DNA of 64,000 bases. It comes from Owenia fusiformis (taxonomy: Eukaryota; Annelida; Polychaeta; Sabellida; Oweniidae). The position numbers were made by a program, and so were the translations under genes. A model generated the notes under the pieces. The model had not been told where the DNA came from. It saw only the letters and a program-made list of their open reading frames with translations, and made no database searches. Of this stretch, positions 24,819 to 36,786 are shown in pieces. Each line of letters starts with the position of its first letter. Position 1 is the first letter of the stretch. The stretch spans positions 21,771,936-21,835,935 of the forward strand of contig CAIIXF020000006.1 of assembly GCA_903813345.2 (NCBI GenBank). The letters run 5' to 3'.

Positions 24819-25095
24819 TTGATCAGAAAAAAGCTCAAAAATGAAACACCCTACATTGAATTGATTTGATCATTACTATAGTTTTCTGACCTCACTTTGA
24901 TTTAGAACTGCAAAATATGAGGGCTGTAATCTATGGAATGATTTTGAATAAACCTAAAGAATACAAGTGACAAAATACTTGTGTACTTGTTTTTAATCCC
25001 ATCTCCCACTCTGAATTACTCCTATTGACTGTGCAAGTTTTTCTCACAAATCAAATCACCACTTTGTATTGGTTAAATGGTTTTCAATTTTCCAG

Positions 25096-25351
25096 ACAGA
25101 AGATCAGATCATGTTGCTCCAGAACTGCTGGGCAGAGCTGTTATGTCTTACCCTCTGTTGGCAGTCCAAGGAGCTGCGGACCAGGACAATACGTTTGTGT
25201 AATGGCAAACAGCTAGATATGGCTCTAGCTAGGGGAATCAACTTTGAGGAAGTCCTTAGTCGGATGTTGGGTATCATGGAGCACATTAGACGACTTAAGA
25301 TTGATCAGCATGAGTTTGTCTGCTTGAAAGTCTTGCTGCTTATGTCACCAG
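25096..25351 (+). CDS. NR5B: NR5B exon 4: core of ligand-binding domain
   Basis: Acceptor TTTTCCAG, donor GTGAGC, phase 0 in and phase 1 out. Residues 508-592 begin TEDQIMLLQNCWAELLCL, the conserved helix 3-5 segment of nuclear receptor ligand-binding domains, and end CLKVLLLMSP, the helix 8 region. The last 11 bases plus the donor are the left edge of the tandem duplication that recurs at 34017 and 50989. Those later copies keep the splice donor but none of the exon body. Confidence 0.94.
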
Positions 25352-25578
25352 GTGAGCCTGAGATTTGATTATTTGAATGATTTTATATAAATAAATATGG
25401 GAGTTTTTGTTTCATGTACATGTATTCTATTCATAGCAAACATAGCAATGAATTACCTTAGAATTAATATCTCACACTTCAGTGCTGTGTGCAAGAGGAG
25501 GTGAAATTATGTTTATATGATATTAGGTGATATTATGACTTTTTAAATATATATTACCAATGCGCGCTATGATTTTGA

Positions 25579-25860
25579 TGTACAATAAAACCTGTATATC
25601 CGAATGCCTGCCATTCCGAACACTTTTGGCTGGTCCCAGTGGCATTCAGATTTCAGATTTTACAATACTTTCTACTATCTAGTAAACTTCATGTACCTCC
25701 ATGTTGGTTAAGTTGACTTAAAAAGCAACTAAAACTAGAATATTTCTATTATATCATATACATGGATTTATTCAGATCATATCAAGTACAAAAAATAAAT
25801 ATCAATAAATTAGGCTGTATTCAATGGTTGTGGTTCTCAATATATAGGAGTTTTACTGTG
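25579..25860. mobile_element. Possible MITE reaching into the lipocalin stop codon
   Basis: Left end ACAATAAAACCTGTATATC and, inverted, right end ACAGTAAAACTCCTATATAT match at about 15 of 19 positions. The right end covers the CAG-TAA at the end of the lipocalin coding exon. Similar CAGTAAAACCTGT ends bound the element at 33040-33844. The arrangement is repeated in the duplicated copies, although copy 3 has lost part of the left end. Confidence 0.35.
25767..25772 (-). promoter_or_regulatory. Polyadenylation signal of lipocalin copy 1
   Basis: AATAAA on the minus strand, about 80 bp after the stop codon, and kept at the matching place in copies 2 (34452-34457) and 3 (59878-59883). Confidence 0.6.
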
Positions 25861-26088
25861 GGGGTACATCAGCGTAGAGACAATCCTTTTCACTGTAGAC
25901 TTTCTCTGGCTTGTTTTCAACATCTGTGAATTTCTCTCCTTCCAAGTAGCTCAAGACCTCTTGTTCGTACTTCTCAGCAAAATCCTGTGGGTCTCTGGCG
26001 AGAACGAATAGAGTAAAGCGAATTGGGTCTGACACTATGGAGTATTGGTATTGGCCATTCACGACTGGTCCAAGCTTGAGAATCCAAT
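25853..26088 (-). CDS. Apolipoprotein D-like lipocalin 1, exon 2
   Basis: Second coding exon, entered after acceptor TTATTCCAG (minus strand), phase 1. The junction gives PAP-YWILKLGP, matching the APYWIL strand of ApoD/Lazarillo-type lipocalins. It continues to LFVLARDPQDF, the counterpart of the late strand and loop before the C-terminal helix, then a helix (AEKYEQEVLSYLEG). A late cysteine (KDCLY) can pair with the Cys in exon 1. The stop is TAA at 25853-25855. This exon contributes residues 122-199. Confidence 0.92.
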
Positions 26089-26456
26089 CTGGAATAAAAT
26101 GTGACTTTGTGTTAATCTATTTTGTGGTACTTATCTGATCTGATACGAGTATAATCAGAAAACAATAGAGATGACAAAAACTTTACAAAAAGTGATTTAT
26201 CCTTGAAATGTATATCTGTGTAGTGATATGATAATATTATGTATATCCTCTGAAATTCACAAAAGGAAGGAAGGAGTTAATAGATTTGGTTTAGTCTGAG
26301 GGGCAACATTTAAAACTAAACATAACACCTCTAAAGTCATTTTTTCCATTCATGAACTTTAATGACAGTCTGTCCATATTGAGGGTCAACATATAAGTGA
26401 GAAAAAATCAGTAGGCTAACGATGGACATATTTTCAATGTGACTTAGTCTACTTAC

Positions 26457-26820
26457 AAGGTGCTGGTACTGGGACTCCAGAAAGTTCTACAAGAAGTTGT
26501 CCCTCAGTCTCTGTCTTGTATCCGAATCCTGTGATCTGATCCAAAGGGCCATTTGGGGTCTTGATACGGTTTGAGTTCAGTACTGAGATGGTAGTTGCGT
26601 TGATAGCTCTGTAGTCAGCTGTGATGCAGACAGCGTTCCTCAGGAAAGAGTTCCAGAGATTGTTGTTAGAATAGACCTGGTACCATCTGCCAAGATATTT
26701 TGAAACGTCGACACCTTCAACTGTTGCTGGGGGTTTCCCAAAGATATCCTCAAGGAGAAAGCCTAAGCAGATGCTTGGGAGCACCACCAGGAGGGCTGCA
26801 GTCATCAGTTTTGTCGTCAT
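26457..26820 (-). CDS. Apolipoprotein D-like lipocalin 1, exon 1 (nested in NR5B intron 4)
   Basis: CDS is complement(25853-26088, 26457-26820), 199 residues. The start is ATG 26820-26818; the frame opens five codons earlier with GTG, but copy 3 has a 5 bp deletion there, so ATG is preferred. Residues 1-20 are a signal peptide ending SICLG. The lipocalin motif KYLGRWYQVY is at 41-50 (Gly44, Trp46). Asn74 (NAT) is a possible glycosylation site. The donor is GTAAGT. Family knowledge: a secreted eight-stranded barrel carrying small hydrophobic ligands; the ligand here is unknown. The gene lies wholly inside the last NR5B intron on the opposite strand. Confidence 0.94.
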
Positions 26821-26911
26821 CTTGCTGATCTTCACGTTGGTTGAGATTGTCCGTGTTGTTGTATGTTGGTTGAGCTTGGAGCAACTTGTAAAGATATGTC
26901 AGAAATTTGGG

Positions 26912-26920
26912 GTTTATATA
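26912..26920 (-). promoter_or_regulatory. TATA box of lipocalin copy 1
   Basis: TATATAAAC on the minus strand, about 92 bp before the start codon, implying a short 5' untranslated region of 50-65 bases. The same word is kept in copy 2 (35601-35609) and copy 3 (60937-60945). Confidence 0.65.
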
Positions 26921-28160
26921 CAATTTCAAACCCATGAAAGAAAGTCACAGTGGCTATTTCCTTAACTGCAAATTATAATTAAAATGGAACATTAAGTGAG
27001 GAATGAAATAAAGAGGGACAGAGATTGGTACTCCTTATGTACTCCTTATTCTTGATTATGCCAAAATACCCAAAATGAGGTTCATGACTCACAATTTTGA
27101 GAGGAATTGCCATGATCATGACTCCAATTTTACCCAGAGGAGTCTTGGGTTTCATAACCAATGATTGTTTTGTAACTATTGTATGGCAGGGGGCATTCAT
27201 GAAAAATGTCATTTGAATCATGTCTGTTTCAAGTGATTTCTCTATAAAGTCTGAATGAATTGTCTGATTATCTTTCATTTCTATTCAATTAAGAGTGTTG
27301 GTTACATTTTTATTTCCTTTTCCATTGCTTGTTTATTCTTTTAGACCTATGTTTTTCATTTTTTAACATGATCAATTGTGACATTTTTCTTAAAGGTCTA
27401 GGTTTATCTTATCAAGATAACAAAATCCACATCAGTTAACACAGCAAGATCCATCTCTGTGAGCACCTTTGTCTCACCTTTTATGGAAAGCTAATGCAAT
27501 ATTCTGCATTTGTACAAAAGTGTACACACTAAACATGTGTGACTGTATTGTAACAATTAAGACCTGAAGCATACACTAACATGTGAGAGCAGCTATCTGT
27601 ATGAAGATAACTGAATACCATTATATTCAATCTATGTGATAAGCAAAAGCACATGTTTCCTCATGTGGTATTCTATAACAATAGGAAATAACATGGTAGT
27701 TATATTAGTTTGGCTAACCGATGTGAGGGTTTAGCATTTGACATACTGTATTTGTCTGGCAATTCACAATTGCATCATAGTGTGTAAAATTGTTAAACAT
27801 TTTTGTAATGATTAGATTTAAAACTGGTGCAGTGAACACATATTATTTATTCAGATTTCAAAATACTACAGATTCATTGATACCACTTTTTAGAAATTTC
27901 AAATCTGCAATGCTAATTGAGATCTAAATTCTTCTTATCAAATCCTTTTTGCGTCCTAAAATATGTAAAATAAAATGTGTTGTACTGCACCTAAATGTCA
28001 TTTTTTGAGCATATTTAGTTGAATTTTAGATTTTTATCAAGAGCTCCCCCTTTAACACAGGCTGGAGAAATATGTTAAATCATTGTAGGCAGCAGTGGGT
28101 TAAAAAGGCTAAATTTCAGTTTCAACCTACATAACATTTATATATTTTATGTTATTCCAG

Positions 28161-28468
28161 ATGTGAAAGGTTTGAAGGATCAGGCAGTGGTTCGAGACTA
28201 CCAGGAAAAGATCACTGATGCTTTAATCACATATACAGCAACACATAGTCCTCAGACTCCGAACAAGTTTGGACAAATGCTTCTCAGGTTATCAGAAATC
28301 TCAAAACTTTGCGCAATTGGGAAACAAAGACTTGCTGCCCATGAAATTGTGAATGATGCTCCAGCATCTAGTCTCTTGATGGAATTATTAAAGGGAGATA
28401 ATTTGTTAAAACAGGATCAAGTGAATCCTGATCAACCTGTTGAGAGAACACCAGTTCTTCATGAATAA
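28161..28468 (+). CDS. NR5B: NR5B exon 5: end of ligand-binding domain with AF-2
   Basis: Acceptor TTATTCCAG; GA|T split codon gives MSP-D-VKGLKDQ. Residues 594-694, stop TAA 28466-28468. It holds helices 9 to 12: KITDALITYT, then a loop rich in Pro and Thr, then QMLLRLSEISKLC. The AF-2 motif LLMELL is at 664-669 within SSLLMELLKGD, as in FTZ-F1 receptors, where it recruits coactivators. A 25-residue tail follows AF-2. This exon is deleted from the two downstream copies of the segment. Confidence 0.95.
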
Positions 28469-30156
28469 TAGAGGTCTGTTTTTAGATGCCTCTATGAATA
28501 ATGGACATCAGTTTTCAATGCAAAATGAATGCCCAAATGAATATGTCCAAATAGAGATCTATTTCCAAAATCAAAATTGGAGGCCAAAATACACCAGATG
28601 CGAGTAGAAATAATCTTGATTTATTTCATTAGAAATTCAAAATTCAGTTAAACTGATGTCATAACATGTAAAATTACATCTAGAAATGTGGTTTTGAAGA
28701 GTTTATCAACTTTCAAAATTCATCACAAAAAGTGAAATATCTGTTCTTGTGTTGAGCAGGTAATATTTTCTTTTACTGGATATATTTTAATTTGTATGAC
28801 TATCAGATACATAAGGGTAATATGAAAAGTGAACCACTAAAACTGATGATTATTCAAGTTTATGGGAATTTTGTAATACCCTGCCATGTTATTTCCCCCG
28901 TATCAGCCACCTGGTGGCAAAAGTGGAAACTACCTACTCGCATCTGAGTAATTGATTGGGATTGAACATTACACTAAAACTGAATTCCTCAATGAATATT
29001 GGATGTCTGATCTGTTTAGATTATTTTTGAATTACTAGACTAATGTTCTCAATGAAGAATCAAAAATCATTTCCAAAGAACAATCAAGGCCTGTTTTCAA
29101 TGACATCGGAGTCTTGTCTGTCTTTTGCAGGTGTACATAGAGTTTTATTTGAATGATAAATTGATTCATACCTTCAAGAACTACACATTTCCAGGATTCT
29201 TTGGTCATATTAATGGTATTAAATGTACACTTTACGTCTGGAATTTGTAAATGTCATAACTTTGGGATCTTATATAATGGGTATCAATCAAAAGTATTGA
29301 TTTGATATTTTGATAATTCAATTGTCCGAAGTGCAAAAGTAGAATGGTAATAGTGGTTATGTAAAATATTTTTATAACAGTATGTGAATATTTTGAATTA
29401 TGAAATGGGTACACTGGTGATATTAATGTAAACGCCATGTGTAACCATTATGTAAACATCATGTATATTTTTAGTTACCAGTAACATGGTCATTTATTTG
29501 TAAATATATTTTTTCATGGTTTGTATATTGTATAATAGTGTACCTTTTGCTGGCAAGTCACGTGCAAATATTTCTGTAAGATGCTGATCTCATATTTTTC
29601 CAAATGCCAGCTAGATCATTTCAATTCTACCAAGAGGTATGTATTTCAGTCATACACATAAGCATTATTTATTTGACTTTGCCTAGTTAAATCTAGGAAT
29701 TAAGTCTTAAGTCTCCAACTCTGAACCGAATATATCCTAAATTACCCATAAGACTGCACTCTGTACCATCAATGGGTTGATCTAAATCTTTTCAAACTGT
29801 AATATTTATAAAAAGATTTGTTCCAAAGTGTTGGTGAAAGTTATATGTTGTTCAAGTTATAGGTTTATATGTTTGTAAAGTCAGAGTGAAAGATTGACCT
29901 CTTGTTCACATCTGATAGTGTGATTCTAAAGCAGAGGAGAAATTCACATTCTACTCTGCCTACCTTAATATTTTGAGCGCACAAGAGAATGGGGTAACTT
30001 AAAGTATGTGATATGTTAAATGTGTATTGGTGGCTATACTAATATTTCAATATTCCGATATGAATGACAATGAACTTTTGTAGACAATATATAAATGTCA
30101 ATAATGATTTATGTAAGAATAACTTAAAATAGGTTTTGGGTTAAAATATCAAATAA
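28469..30156 (+). other. NR5B: NR5B 3' untranslated region (end uncertain)
   Basis: Non-coding sequence after the stop. Candidate AATAAA signals occur at about 30151 and 30511, and I cannot tell which is used. MITE family A copy 3 lies inside, 130 bp after the stop. Confidence 0.35.
28595..28946. mobile_element. MITE family A, copy 3, in NR5B 3' region
   Basis: Same ends and interior as 10872-11296 but about 75 bp shorter through internal deletions. It lies in the part of copy 1 that is missing from copies 2 and 3. Confidence 0.75.
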
Positions 30157-30530
30157 ACAGAAACAAACGGTTAAGATATGTCAACAGGGTGTGACATTAA
30201 CTTAGGCCCAGAATTGGACTAGCTTATTATTTCAGCATATAGGCTTATTTCAGCATAAGTTGCCCATGGCTTGATTAGGAGATCAAAATACCTTGTGATA
30301 CACCCTTATGACAGGTTTAACCCTTATAGAATTTAGTAGGGTATTTATCCAGAAGTTTATTTCAAAAACTGGGGCTATTTTGGCATCATTATATCAAATG
30401 TTACTGTTTAGATCCTGTATCTTGTAGTTTTACTGTACTACTATTAGTGAAATAAATACCTTTTTTACAACAGAAAATATGGTTAGAGTTATGCTGATTT
30501 TGAAAATGCAAATAAAGTTTATTTATTTTT

Positions 30531-31475
30531 GGCTCACACAGTGAGCCTATGGGATCGACCAGGCGTCCGTCCATCCGTTGGTCCATCCATCCTTCCTTCG
30601 TTCAACATTGGCCGCACAAATTAAAACTGCTATTCGGATTGAGTCATATCCACATTCATTTTATGCATATCCATAATGCCTATTTGACCTATCATCGCCA
30701 TTTCTCAAGTTCACCCAGTTTCCGAGAAATTGCTGATTTTGACGTCAAAAAGTCAAATTTTCTATAAATACTAGACACTTTGTTGAAGTAGAACTTTCAA
30801 ATAACTTGTAGTAGTTGCTGTATATGCAACTTATGTCTTCTGAAGATTTCAAAGCTCTTGGAATTACAGTTTTTGGCGTTTACTCCATAAAATTTGACAA
30901 AAAGTAGGACTTAGTCATTTTCAGGAAACTTTCTCATGTATAAAGTCAATGGCAGGTTTTGTGATTGACAAGTTTCTCAAAGTTTGCCTTATACTTGATC
31001 ATTTCTTGCAATGAATTACATCATTACTAGATTTAGGCATTCCCTACATATTGCTCAATATATGTCAGCATCAAATTTTTACCCTTTTGAGATATTTGAC
31101 GTAAAAAACAGTAAAAATAAGTTATTTTCAATTCAACCAATTTTTTTTGAAAATCATCTACAAGTTGCCAGGAGTTCAAATCTGACACTAGTCTTAGGAT
31201 TTGACCTTCAGTGACCTTCGAAAGATCAAAAAAGTTGATTTTTCAAATTGATTTTTGGATGTGAATTTTGGTCAGCTTAAACACAAAAGACCTTACTGAG
31301 CTCTGAATAAGTAAAATTTTCGAGGTCAAAGGTCATCAAACTAGGTCACACAACTGTGCTATCTAAGTTTCTCAAAGTTCGAGACTACAAATCCAAATCA
31401 ATATTTTTGTTTGAAAGTACGGATATACATTCCTCTGAAGGTTCCAAACTGTGTGAGCACAGGACCGTGGGTCCG
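30531..31475 (+). repeat. GTGAGC-type interspersed repeat, copy in segment 1
   Basis: Begins GGCTCACACAGTGAGCCTAT, runs through a short GTCC/ATCC-rich stretch and ends near CTGTGTGAGCACAGGACCGT. It recurs at about 38620-39575 in segment 2, where an 11-base deletion has removed part of the start and the GTCC/ATCC stretch is expanded. A short piece of the same start (GCTCACACGGTGAGC) lies in NR5B intron 1 at about 22473. I see no coding capacity. Confidence 0.6.
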
Positions 31476-31505
31476 TCATTTCTTTTTACAACTTTTTGTG
31501 AACTA

Positions 31506-32581
31506 CAGGGTGTCCGGAAAGTAAAGATACAAACACTCTAATTTTAAGAGATTTAGGTTTTTTGTAATGAAATTGCTACAGATTGTAGAGGAACTATATT
31601 ACAATACATCTACCAACTTTTATAACATAAAGTCTTAATGTGTTAAAGTTACGATTGTCATGGTTACGGTGGTCAGGGGTATGCGGAGCAGTTCCATGAT
31701 ATCGCTAAATTGTCATGAATTGCTAGAACTTAACCATTTGAAACAGTGTTTATTATTGTATTTCCTATCAATATTTTGTTTTGTTCAAAATTGTATTCTT
31801 GCTGCCATAGTATTCTCTTTAGTATAATGATATCACTGATACATATCAGAACTATGTAATGTCACTAACCAGTTTAATCAAAGAAACATTATATCAGTGC
31901 TTAGAAAAAAGGTCCCTGGATTAATAGGAAAGTCAATGTTGCACCTTCACGATGCACCAATTCATAAACCAAAGAAAACAAATCTTACAATTGAATGTCT
32001 TGACATTAACCTTTTTGTACAATGGCCCATATTACCATGATAATGTCCTATTGGACTTCTTCATGAATGAATATCTTAAAACAATATTTGTTAGAAGTTC
32101 AACATGAAAATGAGACTCTGCTGAAGCCAATTTTATCAGTAATCTGAGAGGACAGCAGCGGTTTTGTCAGGTCTATGAATCTCTGGTCAAGATGCACCAC
32201 AAATGTTTAGATAATGTTGGAAAATACATAATACTGGCTAACAGTAGTTACAATGTCAAATGACCAAAATAATGTTACAGTACTACTTCTTTTGCTGTTG
32301 TGGTACATAATTTGATGTATAATAGCAACAGATGGTTGATGAAGTGTAAAGATGGTATGAGTAGGAGAAAAGAATTATAAAACATAATTGTGACGCTGCT
32401 CCACATACCCGGGACTACCGTTACCATAACAACCATAACTTTTTCATTTTAAAACAATTTGTCATGACAGTTGCAGGATTGATTGTTAAAATGTCATTCT
32501 ACAATCTGTAGCAATTTCATCTCACAACAGGTAAATCTATTGAAATTAGAGCATTTGTATCTTTACTTTCCGGACACCCTG
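31506..32581. mobile_element. 1,076 bp mariner-like element, inserted after duplication
   Basis: Ends CAGGGTGTCCGGAAAGTAAA and its exact complement, flanked by TA on both sides. Copy 2 of the segment has GAAC-TA-GTTGATC at the matching place (39600-39611), an intact empty site. TIR similarity continues inward, imperfectly, for about 180 bp. The middle has a decayed frame with LHDAPIHKPKK-like residues, which may be a remnant of the catalytic region of a mariner transposase. Confidence 0.93.
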
Positions 32582-33039
32582 TAGTTGATCACATAAAATC
32601 ATAGAAAGTCACATTTTGTGAAAAATGATAAATCTTGGACACATGAACAATTTACCATTGAGATCCGAAGAAAAAAATCAAAAATTTAAGTCAGTACGAG
32701 CTTAAGTACTGTATTTTAATGGTAAAATATGGCTTTCCCTAAGTTTCTGTAGTTTATATCAATACCTAATGCAACTTTCTAGCTTAAAAAGTTGCACGAT
32801 TTTTTGGCACACCCTGTTTGTTCCATAAATTATAGTAACAATTGGAGAACATGGTTTACTTTTAGTTTAATTCAATGGGTGGTCAACCAAACATTTAGAC
32901 AGACTTTTAACTCGGGTGTTTCAAAGATGAAAAAATTGGGTGACCAAAATATAGCCTAATTACTAATTCATAATATATTAAAAATCAAACTGTAATGTTG
33001 TGTGAAGTGAAATGACTTGCAAAATATTTTTTACTTACA

Positions 33040-33844
33040 CAGTAAAACCTGTGAAGAAGGATCGCTTTCTGGATTGGACAAAACTGTTCCTTGTTGACAA
33101 GTGTTCCATATAGAGAGGGTCCATACGCTGGGCCAACTCAAGAAATTGCTGAATAAGCATGATTATTATGAGCATTTTATTCTGTACATGTGATTACTAA
33201 AACAATAAGATACGACCTCTGTTGATATCTAGATGATGAAGTATAGATGTGATGTAAAGAAAGATATTGCTAAGAACTGAAATTCAAGTTTCATCAGCAC
33301 CATTTCATAGCATTTATATTCTACAAGTTTGGGTCATTGAAAAATGAAAAAAGATTTTGCTCAACAATACATAAATACACTTCTATTATTTCTAAAAAAT
33401 GTCAATCTCTAGATTGTCTCAACTGGTCGGGTAAAGTTCAGCTTTGTTGAAAGAGTGCATTAGCGTCATGGCAATTAATATAAACAGATTGTCATATCAG
33501 AGTAATTAAAAAGTGGGTGGGATGTTCCATCGTGTTGACAATTGGCTCATCCTAATCTCATTCAAATAAACACTAGCTCCTCAATATCAGATATTGTCAT
33601 AAGTCATTCACACCTCTAAAAACAATGGAATGTACAGTGTAACCAAATTTTGATGTTCCGTGTGAACAGGTAAATTTTGAAAATTAACCCTAAAACAGAG
33701 TCCCTTGTTCCCAGTTGACATGTGTTCCATACAGTGAGCTTCCGTTAACACGTAAGTCAATGGAAAAATATTTGGCTCTTTTGAAAACTGTTCTTTGTTG
33801 ACAGGCGTTCCAAAGAAAGATGTTCAATCGGACAGGTTTTACTG
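33040..33844. mobile_element. TIR element with CAGTAAAACCTGT ends
   Basis: CACAGTAAAACCTGTG at the left and GACAGGTTTTACTG at the right, about 805 bp apart. Interior words such as TTGTTGACAAGTGTTCC recur several times. Present at the same place in copy 2 (40074 to 50820, split there by the 9.95 kb insertion), so it predates the duplication. Confidence 0.6.
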
Positions 33845-34016
33845 TATATTTTTACTATTTTTTCAAATGCTTTCAATAATTTTTTAATCTTTTGTTGACG
33901 AGCGTCGTTTGACTTTTGGCGACTTAGATGTAACATTTATTTTCTCATTCGTATTGTCTTTGGGTTCTACCTTATCTCTATAGGGTTTGGTTCTGGTATG
34001 ACCATAACGTATAACA

Positions 34017-34029
34017 TATGTCACCAGGT
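34017..34029 (+). pseudogene. NR5B exon 4 tail with splice donor (copy 2)
   Basis: TATGTCACCAG followed by GT, identical to 25341-25353. Only the end of the exon is present and no downstream exon 5 remains, so it cannot encode receptor. An identical remnant is at 50989-51001. Confidence 0.85.
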
Positions 34030-34062
34030 GAGCCTGAGAGTTAAATTATTTGAATGATTTTA

Positions 34063-34094
34063 TTGGTAATAGATTAGGTAATATCTATTACCAA
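34063..34094. repeat. Short palindrome shared by copies 2 and 3
   Basis: TTGGTAATAGATTAGGTAAT with its complement completes a hairpin of about 32 bases. It is absent from copy 1 (about 25384) and present in copy 3 (about 51035-51066), a marker that copies 2 and 3 are sisters. Confidence 0.7.
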
Positions 34095-34540
34095 TAAATA
34101 TGGGAGTTTTTGCTTAATGTACATGTATTCTATTCATAGCAAACGTAGCAATGAATTACCTTAGAATTAGTGCTGGGTGCAAGAGGTGAGATTATGTTTA
34201 TATGATATAAGGTGATATCATGACTTTTTAGTATATATTACCAATGCGCGCTATGATTTTGATGTACAATAAAACCTGTATATCCAGAATGCCTGCCATT
34301 CCGAACACTTTTGGCTGGTCCCAGTGGCATTCAGATTTCAGATTTTACAATACTATCTACAATCTAGTAAACTTCATGTCCCTTCATGTTGGTTAAGTTG
34401 GCTTAAAAAGCAACGAAAACTAGAATATTTCTATTATATCATACACATAGATTTATTCAGATCATTTCAAGTGCAAAAAATAAATATCAATAAATAAATA
34501 AGGCTGGTATTCAATGGTTGTGGTCCTCCATATAGGAGTT

Positions 34541-34776
34541 TTACTGTGGAGGTACATTAGCAAAGAGACAATCCCTTCCACTGTAGACTCTCTCTGGCCT
34601 GTTTCCAACATCTGTGAATTGCTCTCCTTCCAAGTAGCTCAAGACCTCTCTGTCATACCTCTCGGCAAAATCCTGTGGGTCTCTGGCGAGGACGAATAGA
34701 GTGAAGCGAATTGGGTCTGACACTATGGAGTATTGGTATTGGCCATTCAAGACTGGTCCAAGCTTCAGGATCCAAT
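34541..34776 (-). CDS. Apolipoprotein D-like lipocalin 2, exon 2
   Basis: Same 236 bp structure as copy 1: acceptor ATTCCAG, YWILKLGP at the junction, LFVLARDPQDF, late cysteine (RDCLF), stop TAA. It differs from copy 1 mainly by Lys to Arg or Gln and Glu to Gly changes (ERYDREV, NRPER, SGRDC). Confidence 0.92.
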
Positions 34777-35145
34777 CTGGAATAAAATGTGACCTTGTGT
34801 TAAATTTATATTGTGGTACTTATCTGATCTGATATAATCAGAAAGCAATAGAGATGATAAAAACTTTACAAAAAGTGATTTATCCTTGAAATGTATATCT
34901 GTGTAGTGATATGATAATGTAAATCCTCCGAAATTCACAGAAGGAAGGAAGGAAGTTATACATTTGGTTTAGTCTGAGGGGCAACATTTAAAAACTAAAC
35001 ATAACACCTCTAAAATACACAGTCTAATAGATGCTATATTCCATTCATTAACTTTAGTCTGTCCATATTGAGGGTCAACATATGAGTGAGAAAAAATCAG
35101 TAGGTTAATGATTGAGATATTTTCAATGTGACTTAGTCTACTTAC

Positions 35146-35509
35146 AAGGTGCTGGTAATGGGACTCCAGAAAGTTCTACAAGAAGTTGTCCCTCAGTATC
35201 GGTCTTGTATCCGAATCCTGCGATCTGATCCAAAGGGCCATTGGGGGTCATGATACGGTTTGAGTTCAGTACTGAGATGGTAGTTGCATTGATAGCTCCG
35301 TAGTCAGCTGTGATACAGACAGCATTTCTCAGGAAAGAGTTCCTGAGATTGCTGTTATAGTAGACCTGGTACCATCTGCCGAGATATTTTGGAATTTCGA
35401 CACGATCAACTGTTGCTGGGGGTTTCCCAAAGATATCATCAAGATGAAAGCCTAGGCAGATGCTTGGGAGCACCACCAGGAGGGCTGCAGTCATCAGTTT
35501 TGTCGTCAT
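35146..35509 (-). CDS. Apolipoprotein D-like lipocalin 2, exon 1
   Basis: CDS complement(34541-34776, 35146-35509), 199 residues, intact. Start ATG 35509-35507, signal peptide to about residue 20, KYLGRWYQVY at 41-50, NAT at 74, donor GTAAGT. Residues after the signal peptide differ from copy 1 (FHLDDIF, VDRVEIP, YYNSNLR). The TATA box (35601-35609) is kept, so the gene is probably expressed. Confidence 0.93.
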
Positions 35510-36786
35510 CTTGCTGATCTTCACGTTGGTTGAGATTGTCCGTGTTGTTGTATGTTGGTTGAACTTGGAGCAATTTGTAAAGATATGTCAGAAATTTGGG
35601 GTTTATATACAATTTCAAACCCATGAATAATAGTCTCAGTGGCTATTTGTTTAACTGCAAATTATAATTAAAATGGAACATTAAGTGAGGAATGAAATAA
35701 AGAGGGACATAGATTGGTACTCCCTATTCTTGATTATGCCAAAATACCCAAAATAAGGTTCATGACTCAGATTTTGGAGAGGAATAACTATGATCATGAT
35801 TCCCATTTTACCCAGAGGAGTCTTGGGTTTTATAACCAATGATTGTTTTGTAACTATTGTATGGGAAGGGGGCATTCATGAGAAATGTCATTTGAATCAT
35901 GTCCGTTTCAAGAGATTTCTCTATAAAGTCTGAATGAATTGTCTGAATATCTTTCATTTCTATTCAATAAGAGTGTTGGTTACAAATTTTATTTACCCTT
36001 TCCATTGCTTGTTTATTCTTTTGGACTACTAGTATGTTTCTCATTTTTAACGTAATCAATTGTGACATTTTCTTAAAGGTCTAGGTTTATCTTATCAAAA
36101 TAAAAAAATCCACATCGGTTAACACAGCAAGATCAATCTCTGTGAGCACCTTTGTCTCACCTTTTATGGAAAGCTAATGCTATATTCTGCATTTGTACAA
36201 AAGTGTGCACACTAAACATGTGTGACTGTAAAGTAACAATTAAGACCTGAAGCATACACTAACATGTGAGAGCAGCTATATCTGTATGATGATAAATGAA
36301 TACCATTATATTCAAGCTATGTGATAAGCAAAAACACATGTTTCCTCACGTGGTATTCTATAACAATGAGAAATTACATGGCTGTTATATTAGTGTGACA
36401 AATCGATGTGAGGGTTTAGCTTGTGACGTCTGACAGTAGTGTGTAAACTTGTTTATTTAACATTTTTGTAATGATTAGATTTAAAACTGGTGCAGCGAAC
36501 ACATATTATTAATTCAGATTTCAAAATACTTCAGATTCATTCATACGACTTTTTAGGAATTTCAAATCTGCAATGCTAATTGAGATCTAAATTCTTCTTA
36601 TCAAATCCTTTTTGCGTCCTATTATATGTGAAATATAATGTGTTGTACTGCACCTAAATGTCAGAGGTCAAATTTCAGTTTTTGAGAATATTTAGTTGAA
36701 TTTTAGATTTTTATCAAGAGCTCCTTTAACACAGGCTGGAGAAATATGTTAAATTATTGTAGGCAGCAGTGTGTTAAAAAAGCTAA

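Larger units (their letters stand above)
25341..34016. repeat. Tandem segmental duplication, copy 1
   Basis: About 8.7 kb running from the last 11 bases of NR5B exon 4 (TATGTCACCAG) to a junction where the same word reappears at 34017. It contains the lipocalin gene, NR5B exon 5 and 3' region, the 30531-31475 repeat, a mariner-like insertion absent from copy 2, and the element at 33040-33844. It is the only copy with NR5B exon 5. Confidence 0.93.

Noticed and set aside
26821-26835. GTG-led five-codon extension of lipocalin 1 (and 2)
   Set aside because: Copy 3 carries a 5 bp deletion in it, and the following ATG starts a standard signal peptide in all copies.
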